This document shows, one piece after another, positions 50,189-60,183 of a stretch of DNA of 64,000 nt. Made by a program: the position numbers and the translations under genes. The notes beneath the pieces were generated by a model. That model saw nothing but the letters and a program-made list of their open reading frames with translations, was not told the DNA's origin and searched no databases. Source of the stretch: Hofstenia miamia (Eukaryota > Xenacoelomorpha > Acoela); contig SCFE01000062.1 in the NCBI GenBank assembly GCA_004352715.1, positions 170,813 through 234,812 of the forward strand. Direction: 5' to 3'. Within the stretch, counting starts at the first letter, position 1. Each line of letters starts with the position of its first letter.

Positions 50189-50389
50189 TTATTTTAAATT
50201 CTTTGTGTTTAGTAATTGTTGTATTTTAAATATCTTTAATTGTTGTTTTAGGGATTGGAAATTGCGTGTTTTTCCATTATCTAAGATATAGTTATTTCGT
50301 TTTAATACTTTAGTAATTGTGTGAGCACCAGACCAGTGGGTAGCTAACTTCTGTGTCTGTTTTACCATCGGAGGTTTGTAATTAAACAT
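50189..50389 (-). pseudogene. Gypsy copy B integrase C-terminal (GPY/F-like) remnant
   Basis: Seen: ATHWSGAHTITKVLKRNNYI then LDNGKTRNFQSLKQQLKIF. Known: W-x-G-P-Y/F-x-I/V-x-x-V-x-x-x-x-Y is the C-terminal GPY/F module of gypsy integrases; here Pro is replaced by Ala. The catalytic core is missing between this and the RNase H fragment to the right, where a MITE now sits. Confidence 0.6.
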
Positions 50390-50504
50390 CCAATCAAATT
50401 TGTTTTTGATTATAATGTTTTGAATCAGTAATTGAGGTGTTGATTATAATCTTCCGAGTGATAGAAAAACACAATTCCTATTAAACTTAATTGCTGAATA
50501 AACA

Positions 50505-50694
50505 AGTGGCCGTGCATCAAAATAATGCTTGTCTGAACGCACATCGTTCAAATTAGCATATATCAAAAAGAGGCTCGTCTGAACGCTCCCAAATTTTGAT
50601 AGATTCATCAAAAAAAGCATACATCAAAAAGATGCTCGTCTGAACCCACTTTCATCAAAAGATGCGCATCAAAAGGTTCTCGTCTGAACGCACC
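50505..50694. mobile_element. MITE with repeated CGTCTGAACGCAC motif (family M4)
   Basis: Five spaced copies of a unit like GATGCTCGTCTGAACGCA, each preceded by CATCAAAA, within 190 bp. The right end read inverted is AAGGTGCGTTCAGACGAG. Same design as M1 (inner copies of the end), but a different sequence. It sits where copy B lacks the RNase H end and most of the integrase. Confidence 0.5.
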
Positions 50695-51285
50695 TTAAGG
50701 CTCTCAACTAGAGCAATCATCTCAAATTTGTTGAGCCGTAGTTAAGTTTGTTAGGTTTTAATTTACGACTGAAAAAAACTGTATTGGTGGCTCAATGCCA
50801 TTAATAAACTGACTTAATGTTGCGCCAATAGCTACGGTAGTTTTTTCAATTCCGTTTTTAAATTATCTAATTCAGTTTGATGTTTCCAAGTCCAATTGAA
50901 TGGTGTTTTATTTTTTAAAAGGTTGGAAATGTTAATGGTTTTATCAGAAATAATAGGAATAAAAGTTTGGTAATAGTTGAAGAACTCAAGTATGCATTGA
51001 ACCTCTCTTTTGTTGTTAGGAGGAGTAAATTTGTCAATTATGTGAGGGGCGTCTTCTTTAAGTCTAATTTTGTTGTCATGTTCTATATGACAACCTAGGA
51101 AAATTACCAATGGTTATAATATCTTACACTTTTGACCATTGATTTTTAAGCCGGTTTGTTGTAATAAATTAAGTATGTTATGTAATTTATTAATTGTGTT
51201 CTTGAATGGTTTTTGATGTGACTAATATATCATCTATGTAAGCAGCAATGCCTTTGTCGTGAAACCGGATTTTAACTCAGGAATT
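50695..51285 (-). pseudogene. Gypsy copy B reverse transcriptase and RNase H remnant
   Basis: Seen on the minus strand: AAYIDDILVTSKTIQEHN (catalytic YIDD) near 51.24-51.19 kb, LKINGQKCKIL, VIFLGCHIEHDNKIRL, the connection region FFNYYQTFIPIISDKT, TPFNWTWKHQTELDNLKTEL, then FFSRKLKP of RNase H near 50.76 kb. These match copy A motif for motif (AYIDDIMVAS, WTWKEQEQLDNIENEL). RT upstream of YIDD is absent: the 3' region of element C begins within about 30 bases, as if C had inserted here. Confidence 0.75.
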
Positions 51286-51289
51286 TTAT

Positions 51290-53231
51290 AACCTAAAGTG
51301 TAGCCGAGAAAGGAAACTAAGTCACTAAGATTAAATCCGAGAAATCACGATTATTCAACTCTCCAATAAGTGGGTTTGAACTCAAACTTCTCGAAAGTAT
51401 ATCAAAAAGTCCGATGATTAATAATGAAAAATGCTAAAAGACCGCTGTATGTGATAAAGTTTCAACACCACAACGATTTGTCTATTTTTCAATATGAAAT
51501 GAGCTTACAGTATTGTTAAAATGGTTTATCTTACTTCCTTAAACCCAGGTTCAAAACTTTATTTACTTGTAAGTTTGATTTTACCAGCGGATTTTCAAAC
51601 TTATTCTTGACTAATAATTTACTGAACTTCCCAAATAAATCGAACGCGCTCGTGCTTTGTTTTGTATTAGTTTTTAATACAAGAAGAGAAATGTCAACAG
51701 ATTTCTATTACAAAACAAACTAAGAAACAATTTAGGACGCGAAAGTTATTTCAATTCTTTTTAATTCACTTTTGAATACAGCTTTTTGTCGTTACAATCA
51801 ATGCTTTCAAGGGAACACGATTTATTAGTGTTTAACTGCCGTGACTCGATTGTATTCTATTAAACTATGAGAGCCCGTAATTTCCCTCCTTTAACAGAAG
51901 ACAACATATTACTTAGAATTATTTCCTCTAGCCGTAAAAGGTATTGTCAGTAGAATAATTCACTGCTCAAATTTACTATTGTTTTTACAACACTTCACGG
52001 TTCCTATAGTAACCTAGTCTAACAGAGAAAATGAGTAACGCACTCTCTCCCTACAGTTAATATAGAACTCACTGGATAATGTGTATTTACAATGTCTCAC
52101 TTTACGTGTGTCTGAACTCAATTCCGTTTAACTTAGTGGAATGAGTTATGCTATTACTTTAGCGTTGGATGAATGGAATCTCTTATTTATTTTTACTACG
52201 TTTGGTGTCTTAACACCACTATTTCAGTTGCTATTGAAAATACACGGAAATTCTTAAAGCATAAAACTGACTACTTAGTTTCTCTAGGTAAGCCATCTTA
52301 ATTTATTAGTACTTATTTTGAATTGTTTACTCTATTATATGTAAATAGCAATCAAAATATAAGACAACCGTAACTAATTTATTTTACAAAATAGGATCAC
52401 TTACACAAGTTCCAACTACAACCAAATTAATTAACTTAAGTCAAACGTTATGATTACTGATATATGAAACCTCCAAAGTTAATGATTATGATATCAATTT
52501 CAAAATCTTTACCTTACAATTATACCACTAAACGTTAGAATGTTTTCCCAACTAACTTCAATATCAGAGTTGTCAAACCAAATTAATCTGTAATATGAGT
52601 CTTCAAACTCGCCAATTTCGAAATAGTAAAGAACAGATTTCTCTTAGAGAATTTTATAAGAATATAAAAATTCTCAGAGCGGGGGTTTTGTTTTCTATGA
52701 ATCTTTGAAGGTTTATATACCCAACGTGACATAAGAGAGTTTTGTTTGGCTTGACGTTTCTATTCTAAAAATACCTTAACCTTTTCCCGATTTTCCAAGT
52801 TAAATGTCAGAAACATTCTAGCTATTCCATTTCAAGTACTTGTACTCTAGCCGGTTCTTTATTCTTTGTAACAACCCATTAAGCCATTTACAGTGTTCGT
52901 TAATGAATCTCGTTTCCATAATGAATACTTGAATTTCGGTAAAGATCTTAGCATCGTCGGTTTTTCAAAGCATTTTTTCCGTAAAAATTAAATTCGAATT
53001 AAATTTAGTGAAAAGACAGATTTATCTTTTAGAAATAAATTTTTCGTAAATGAATTTTTCTCAACAGTTTAGAATTCAATCAGATTTCACTTTTACTACA
53101 TTCGCCACTGCCAGATTTGACTTATGAATTTAAAAAAATTCTATGCAAATCTTACCAATATCATATTATAAAAGTCCTCTATAAAATAGATACCACTAAT
53201 GTCTCATGCATAAATATTTCCATCTTTCTTC
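51290..53231 (-). repeat. Element C 3' untranslated region and probable LTR
   Basis: About 1.9 kb without coding frames, immediately downstream of the envelope stop and ending where copy B RT resumes. On the minus strand GGGTATATAAACC near 52.72 kb is a good TATA box, followed by AATAAA-like signals near 52.19 kb, the order expected of an LTR promoter and polyadenylation site. The partner LTR would lie beyond the window, so ends and identity cannot be measured. Confidence 0.5.
52710..52722 (-). promoter_or_regulatory. TATA box of the putative element C LTR
   Basis: GTATATAAAC in a GC-richer local context on the minus strand. It is the best promoter-like match in an otherwise non-coding region next to the env gene. 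Confidence 0.45.
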
Positions 53232-55400
53232 TTACGCTTGGGTTACTTGATTTAGATTAGGATAGTGAACTGTTGGAAGACCTGGTGCAAATGTTGTCAT
53301 AGTATGTCGAATTATAGGGCTATCCTCCCTAGGAGCCGTCCTTATTCCTATATCATCTTCTTTAATTATGCAAAGTTTATCTTGATTTCCAGTTCCTCTC
53401 CAAAGACTATGATTTTCCTCATCCGTCACCACTACGATTTTTGATTCCCCTTTAAACCCATGAAGATGTCGAAGAGGATTATGTAATATAGCACGTAACT
53501 TCTTTCTTATGCAAAACACTAGTGACAACGCCGAAATTGCTCCTATTCCAGTTGTTATAAAGGGCAGAAGAATTGAAATTTTCCAGGGTGTAAATTCCTG
53601 TAAGTCCTTTGATGAAATTATTTTTGCCTTAGCCAAATGATCTCCCAATGGCTTTGCGATTTTCCTCCACTCTTCAACTGAGTCTGGACTTAATCTGTTA
53701 TTGGCTTTGAGATGTACTTGAACCTCCTGAATCAAATTTTGGTGTGCTTCTGCCGAAGACAGATAAGGTTGTTCTTGTAATGCTGGAAATGCATCATAAA
53801 TTCCTCTTAACGGTCTAGATATCATAACATCGATTCTTTTATATCCTTCTCTGCATGTCATAAGATCTGGTTTTAGTGTCACGCTTCGTCCTTCCAAAAC
53901 TTGTCCACATCCTAATCTTATAACACACGCACAGCAAGCAGGTATCTTATTAGGCATATATTTCTTTTCTATACTATTATTTGTCAGAAATTTCGTACTT
54001 GGCGGCAAAACGAAAAGCCAATGGCCATAACCTAAATTCTTGGCATTTTCCGCTAGAATGTGTGATATCACCTTTGTTTTACATAATTCAAAAATTTGCG
54101 TTTCTAATCCAAAGAACAGTGATACTAAACATGAACTGGCTTTGTTCCTATACGTTGGAAACCCTCATTCACAGATTCTTAATGATCCACCTTTGCAAAA
54201 TTTTAATGTTTCGAAATCTAATTCTGCGAACATAGAATTATCTCGACTTACGGCTAAATATGGTGTCTCTAGTATCCAGGTTGTAAATAGCTTCCCGTTG
54301 GTTCATGCCATTGGCAGTGATGTCACATGATAAACATAAAACTGTTGACTCATTGAGTTGAATGGAATTCCCATTCTGACATGCAGTCCATATGGTGTGA
54401 CATACACAGCATCTACAAGTTTGGATTGATAATATGCTAAAATTCTTTTAGTCAATAATGTAGGACTTAGACGAGTTTCACGCTGAAGTTCCTCATTTGC
54501 TAAAACTGCGACTAATTTTTTTAGATCTTTTGGAGAGACTAAACTAGGTGGTAGGTAGCCTTCTGTCAAAGATGGTATTACTTGGAGTAACAACGCCGTA
54601 TAGCTCTGTAACCCTATTCTAAATGATTTTAAGCTTGCAAACTTCGCCCCTAAATGAGCCGTCCAATTTGTTTCTACCAGAAATAATTTAATGTATTCAC
54701 AGTAAAACCTAGCTACATTTGGAATTGACTCCTGCAGTTCGTGTAAGGTATCTAAAATTTTTTTCTTTTCTTCCCATAATTTCTTTAATTCTGTTGTGAC
54801 CAGCACAAATTTCTCATCAGTTTGAGTGGTGAGGAGATGTATATCTTTGGTATGTTGATTTGTTCCTTCTAAAATCTCATTTACTTTTTCTTTCAAATGT
54901 TCAGTTTGTTCACATTTCCTAAGCCAACATTTAATGGGTTCTGCAATTGAAGCACCCACGCTTAACGTTCCTAAAATTCCGGCAATCGCTAATCCCATGG
55001 CCCTGCGCCTATGATGAGGATAGGGGTGAGTTCCTGCTTCTGGTAAACTTTCCGGAATTAACATTTTTGCTTGAATTTTCATTTCCTCCAATTCCCTTTC
55101 AATTTCTTTTCCTTCTTGATTTATGAGTCAAGCCAACCAGTTCACTATGCTCTCACGATCAGAATCTCTCTTCTCACAACTCTCTTCATTTCCATTTATT
55201 TTCAACTGAAACTCTGGCATTTTCCTGACCAACTCTTGTGAAAAATTTACTGCTGGGAATGGTACTAAGAATTCAACCATTTTCCAATGTTCGGTTTGTG
55301 TGACTTCAAATTGTTGATTAAACAAAATTCCATTCTCTATCTGTCCCACTATCTGCAGCCATGTTAAACTGTAGAAGAGACTCTTTACGGGAACAGACAT
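53232..55400 (-). pseudogene. env: Element C envelope (F-type fusion glycoprotein), three in-frame TGA stops
   Basis: Role in the family: membrane fusion glycoprotein of errantivirus-like gypsy elements, related to baculovirus F. Seen: one continuous frame of about 722 codons. The N-terminal subunit is short (about 130 codons) and has NGILFNQQFEV and a conserved Trp-containing strand. A basic HHRRR cleavage-like site follows near codon 131, then a Gly/Ala-rich hydrophobic fusion-peptide-like segment, a long heptad-rich helix and a cysteine-containing ectodomain (CACVIRLGCGQ, MTCREGYKR). A single C-terminal membrane anchor (ISILLPFITTGIGAISALSL) precedes a basic cytoplasmic tail. Length and order fit the F family. 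Breaks: TGA at 55128-55130, 54303-54305 and 54165-54167, otherwise open, so decay is recent. A signal peptide is weak. It lies 110 bases downstream of the unknown ORF, on the same strand. Confidence 0.7.
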
Positions 55401-55509
55401 CCTAAATTATAATATCATTGCGTGATTTAACGTCTTTCTTACTTAGTGTTCAAAACTGTACTCATTAATAAATATCTTAAATTTTCTGAATTTGATTCGT
55501 CTTTTGGAA

Positions 55510-56876
55510 TCATTTATACTTTTGCAGGAATACTCTCCATTCAGCAGTAATTTCATCCCTCTTACTCTGCTCTACTTGTGTCCAATCATCTGCCGAGAAG
55601 TTTGGGTGCTTGGTGGCAAACTGTGCATATAGGATTGTCAACCATTCCCTCGGTCTAAACGATGTTTTGACCAAACTTCCTCTGATGGTATTTGAATCTG
55701 GCTACTTTGGAGGATCTCTTCCAACTTTTGGAACACATTTACATTTCTTTTTCTAAATTGAAGTATTCTCTGCGCCAACTTGTAAGTTAGTTGCGAATCA
55801 AATCGGCTATCATGTGGCTGAAGGCCTTGTTCTCTTAGTTTTCTGATTCTGTCTGGGCATACTTTCTCCGCTAAAGATGTTAATGAGAAGGAAGGCATCT
55901 CCTGAATCGCAGCTTCTAGTAATTGTTCTTCTTTAATCTCCTGAGGCTTTTGTATATTCAATAGGAACATGATCTTCGTTTCCATCCTATAAGCGAGATC
56001 GTATACAGGAATTCCCCAATTATGCAAACCCAGCATTGGACAGTCTTGGGTGCCATTGAATAATATTATTCCTGTCGCTTTCATTTGTATTAACTTCTCA
56101 TAAATTTGTTCAGGTCAGTGGTTAGAATTTAAAAATTCCGCCTGTGCATTGGTACTGTTCAGGAATGCTAAAGCAGGATGTTCCCTGTCCACAAACTCCA
56201 AAAACTCCTGCATTCGTTGTATACTTATTCGCTCCTGAAATTGTTCCATGTTCCTGCAATATAAAAGATTATCTGTTATTTCAAATCGTTTTCTTGCCTT
56301 CCAGTATATTTTTCTACCCTCTAGATCATGATAATGTATAGTGGCCATCGGGTAATTAACTGCCACTGGTGGCTTCAGCAGGTATTTCAGCGAAGTTTCA
56401 CCGTTATAAATCACACAATCTAGAGGAACCATCACAACTCTACTGCAGGTTATATTCACGTTTTCAATTTGCCTTCTAGCCACTTCGATCATGGGTTGAG
56501 GGATTTCCCTAGGCCGCACCATGGCGCCAATAAATTCCAAATCCACTGCCACCAAGCTTTCACTTTCCCATGATCTGCTCTGAACAGCACGTATGTATTT
56601 TTGAGTGACGGTTTTTGGTCGATGCAATTTAGCCTCGAATTCTAGGTACCAATGCTCATTATTTTGGGGACCTACTTGTATCTCCGGAATCTCCATAATA
56701 TCATCATTTTCGTGGGATTCCAGGCCACCGTCCCATTCTTCGATCTTTTCTGTATCCAGGCATGACGATTCTTTGGGGAAAGATCTTAAAGTAGGGAAAT
56801 ATAAAGTGACTGTCCTTACAACATTGCTTCGCCTCCATTTTCTTCTGTACTTCCTTTTTGATATTCGGCCTGGCAT
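55510..56876 (-). pseudogene. Element C unknown ORF between pol and env (ORF-X)
   Basis: Function not recognised. Seen: starts MPGRISKRKYRRKWRRSN, an arginine-rich segment that could bind RNA or act as a nuclear signal. A mixed alpha/beta middle follows with few cysteines. The C-terminal third is helix-rich and ends after FSADDWTQVEQSKRDEITAE. The frame is interrupted by one TGA (56115-56117) and, near 55.65 kb, by one shift, after which about 46 more codons stay open to TGA at 55510. Total about 450 codons. No zinc knuckle, major homology region, protease or membrane segment is visible, so it is neither an obvious gag nor part of env. The start is duplicated in the misplaced contig at 60.19-60.34 kb with a few amino-acid changes. 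It is preceded by TTTAGCTAG directly before the ATG, a possible splice acceptor. It could be an accessory protein or a captured host gene. Confidence 0.55.
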
Positions 56877-57569
56877 CTAGCTAAATACGTTATTGTTTAA
56901 GTACTTAATTTGTATTCCCAACAAAGAAATTTTCCAGTTAAAATCAATTTGTCAACTACTCTAATGAGTACAGCTTCAAAAATTTAATAATATAGTTCTC
57001 GATTACTATGTTTCATTTCGCGGTATCAAAACCTCTATTTCATTCTAACTTTTTCTAAACATTCAAATTCATGATAACACTAGGTAATTTAGGTGTTTAC
57101 TGACATACCATTTCCGCTGTAATAATAGTATTACAATATAATGTAACAATTAATTTTACTCTTTAATCACGTCTTAAATCTAAAGTTCCGTAATTTTTTT
57201 CAATGTGAGGTCCGACTGTGGTTGAGACTTATTATTAACCGTTTACTACTGATAATTAGCCATTACCTAAAACTTTGGCTACTAATGCCTTAAACTGCGT
57301 CTTTACTTCCCTTATGCTAATTGTTTGATACAAGTTTACGTGTTCAGTCTAGGTCTAGTACGGTCATTAATTTTTTTATTCCACCTTTGTAATTCCGCAA
57401 TGCTCATTGATTAACTACGAGTTTACATGTAGATTTCACAGAACAGTCGAGGAGTGAATTTAGGTGGTACCCTAATTTCAAAAGTTAAAAATCTTGAATT
57501 CTGTCAATTTTAGCTACTAATTTATATGCATACAATTAACGCTATATATAAAACAACATTTATTTTTCC
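56877..57569 (-). other. Non-coding interval between the two extra ORFs of element C
   Basis: About 690 bases without an open frame, yet well preserved in the second copy at 60341-61034. On the minus strand TATATATAGC lies near 57.54 kb. It could be an intron, an internal promoter region or the relic of another insertion. No terminal repeats were found at its ends. Confidence 0.4.
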
Positions 57570-57761
57570 TTAATTGAACAAAGCTACAATGCGCTCTCTT
57601 TGAGCTTTATGCTTCCTTCTTTCTCGACGATGCTGCGCATGGCAGCTCGCCACCCTGAACCTTTCCATAGGCGAGATGTAAGATATCACCGTCCAGACCT
57701 CCTTTCCTCTTTCGCTCGACCACCTGGTATAAAAATAATCAGGGTGCATGAAAGTTCTCAT
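57570..57761 (-). CDS. Short arginine-rich ORF of element C
   Basis: Sixty-three codons, function unknown. Seen: starts MRTFMHPDYFYTRW and ends with a strongly basic stretch SCHAQHRRERRKHKAQRERI. The ATG is preceded on the minus strand by GTTTTTAG|GAA, a good splice-acceptor match, so it may be reached by a spliced subgenomic RNA, as env is in errantiviruses. A second copy at 61035-61226 differs by one residue (Arg to Trp) and one synonymous change. No family recognised. It may be a short exon joined to ORF-X or env, or simply a frame by chance. Confidence 0.4.
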   Translation of the reverse strand: MRTFMHPDYFYTRWSSERGKEVWTVISYISPMERFRVASCHAQHRRERRKHKAQRERIVALFN

Positions 57762-58029
57762 TTCCTAAAAACAATTACTAGTTTTCATGCAGTTACATTA
57801 ATTACAACACCTAAAAAAAACTAAACTTTATTGTTTCTTAACTACAAATGGGAATGAATATAAACAGTCTACTTTAATCTACAAGTCCACAATCTAGACC
57901 ATCTTCTATTCTTCTCCAACCGTGAACTTTGTTTGTTATCTAAACATTTTTATAAAACCAATTAATTTCTCATGCACTATAAAATTTCTCGAATTCCTCA
58001 TGCATTTTATACTTCCCCTTTTTGCGGAG
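57570..58029 (-). promoter_or_regulatory. Putative subgenomic splice-acceptor region downstream of pol
   Basis: Two acceptor-like sites on the minus strand, GTTTTTAG|G at 57765-57766 and TTTTTATACCAG|G near 57.73 kb, lie after the end of pol. Position and sequence fit the acceptor used for env-type RNAs in retroviruses and errantiviruses. Inferred only. Confidence 0.3.
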
Positions 58030-59183
58030 TTATACCCACGCTAACACGGGGCCATATCTGTCGGGGATTTTTCTTTGGCGGGCAGGATACCTGTCCTGTT
58101 GAAAAGGTGGGTCCTGAGCATTTTCTTGATCTTCTCTTCGTACCCAAATTTGCTCTGGCTCATGGCTGGGTGCCTGTGCCTCTGGCTGATTCTCGATGTT
58201 GGGTTCGACTATGGTAATATCAACTTGTTGACACAATGTTAATTCGTCTTCGTTTTCCCCTTCCTCTGGATTTTCTGTTTCCAATTCTTCCAACTCATCG
58301 TTTGCTAATTCAGTTTCCTTGAATGGTTTCAGTCTATTTATGTGAACGATTTGCAATTTCTTCCGCGGATATTTGATATGTTTGATCTGCACGTTGACCT
58401 CATTAATTACTTTTACCACTTCATATGGCCCAGAATAAGGACTATGTAATTTCTTCACCATTCCTTTCTTAATCGCCAGGTGATACAGTAAGACTTTATC
58501 GCCCACTAAGAACTCCTGGAAACAAACCTTTTTATTATAGTAATCACTCATCGTTTCCTGTGCTTGTCCAGTAGCTTCTAACACTGTTTGATGCAGGCAA
58601 CTCAGGTTCATCTTTAAATCTAAAATATATTGATGTATATTATCATAATGAGGTCTTTGATCTTCCGCTTCTGGTAACAGCAGTTGTACTGGAACCTGCG
58701 CTTTCCTACCAAACATAACTTGAAAAGGAGAGACGCCTGTAGACTGATGTTTACTGGTGTTATATGCAAAGCACGCCTGTTCTATAAACTGATCCCAGTC
58801 ATTTTGATCTTCATCGATGTATTTGGAAATTATATCAATCAAGGTTTTGTTCCATCGTTCTGTTTGTCCATTTCCTTGCGGATGAAATGCGGTTGTTCAT
58901 AATTTCTTAATATCTAAAAGAAAACATAGCTGATGTATTAAATTGCTCTCGAAATTCCTTCCTTGATCTGTCAAAATATGACCAGGAAGACCAAACTGGG
59001 TAAATATTCTATTAACAAAAACTTTCGCAGTCAATTCCGCCATCACATCTACTAAGGGAAATGCAAATGAAAATTTTGAAAATAAGTCCACTACTGTTAA
59101 TATCCACTTTTGGGTAAAGGACCCATGAAGTCAGCAGCGATTATTTTGAAGGGATAACCTACCTTAATGGATTTCATAGGTGC
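58030..59183 (-). pseudogene. pol: Element C pol: integrase core and C-terminal module
   Basis: Role: retroviral-type integrase joining element cDNA to host DNA. Seen: IIAADFMGPLPKS with the first catalytic Asp, then a frame shift near 59.09 kb. VVDLFSKFSFAFPL and ILTDQGRNFESN (second Asp) follow. After a TGA at 58897-58899 comes FHPQGNGQTERWNKTL with the catalytic Glu. The conserved region ACFAYNTSKHQSTGVSPFQV follows, then the GPY/F module (HSPYSGPYEVVKVINEVNVQ, VHINRLKPF). An acidic, proline-rich tail ends in VLAWV and a stop. All DDE residues are kept. No chromodomain, which fits an errantivirus-like rather than chromovirus lineage. The N-terminal zinc finger falls in the adjacent N gap. 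Confidence 0.85.
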
Positions 59184-60183
59184 NNNNNNNNNNNNNNNNN
59201 NNNNNNNNNNNNNNNNNNNNNNNNNNNNNNNNNNNNNNNNNNNNNNNNNNNNNNNNNNNNNNNNNNNNNNNNNNNNNNNNNNNNNNNNNNNNNNNNNNNN
59301 NNNNNNNNNNNNNNNNNNNNNNNNNNNNNNNNNNNNNNNNNNNNNNNNNNNNNNNNNNNNNNNNNNNNNNNNNNNNNNNNNNNNNNNNNNNNNNNNNNNN
59401 NNNNNNNNNNNNNNNNNNNNNNNNNNNNNNNNNNNNNNNNNNNNNNNNNNNNNNNNNNNNNNNNNNNNNNNNNNNNNNNNNNNNNNNNNNNNNNNNNNNN
59501 NNNNNNNNNNNNNNNNNNNNNNNNNNNNNNNNNNNNNNNNNNNNNNNNNNNNNNNNNNNNNNNNNNNNNNNNNNNNNNNNNNNNNNNNNNNNNNNNNNNN
59601 NNNNNNNNNNNNNNNNNNNNNNNNNNNNNNNNNNNNNNNNNNNNNNNNNNNNNNNNNNNNNNNNNNNNNNNNNNNNNNNNNNNNNNNNNNNNNNNNNNNN
59701 NNNNNNNNNNNNNNNNNNNNNNNNNNNNNNNNNNNNNNNNNNNNNNNNNNNNNNNNNNNNNNNNNNNNNNNNNNNNNNNNNNNNNNNNNNNNNNNNNNNN
59801 NNNNNNNNNNNNNNNNNNNNNNNNNNNNNNNNNNNNNNNNNNNNNNNNNNNNNNNNNNNNNNNNNNNNNNNNNNNNNNNNNNNNNNNNNNNNNNNNNNNN
59901 NNNNNNNNNNNNNNNNNNNNNNNNNNNNNNNNNNNNNNNNNNNNNNNNNNNNNNNNNNNNNNNNNNNNNNNNNNNNNNNNNNNNNNNNNNNNNNNNNNNN
60001 NNNNNNNNNNNNNNNNNNNNNNNNNNNNNNNNNNNNNNNNNNNNNNNNNNNNNNNNNNNNNNNNNNNNNNNNNNNNNNNNNNNNNNNNNNNNNNNNNNNN
60101 NNNNNNNNNNNNNNNNNNNNNNNNNNNNNNNNNNNNNNNNNNNNNNNNNNNNNNNNNNNNNNNNNNNNNNNNNNNNNNNNNNN
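59184..60183. other. Scaffold gap of exactly 1000 N
   Basis: A placeholder-length gap. It should hold the HHCC zinc finger of the integrase, but the sequence on its right side is not pol. Confidence 0.99.

Noticed and set aside
56877-57569. LTR between pol and ORF-X, which would make ORF-X the gag of a second element
   Set aside because: No terminal repeat, primer-binding site or polypurine tract could be found at its edges, and ORF-X lacks gag signatures. Kept only as an alternative in the ORF-X entry.
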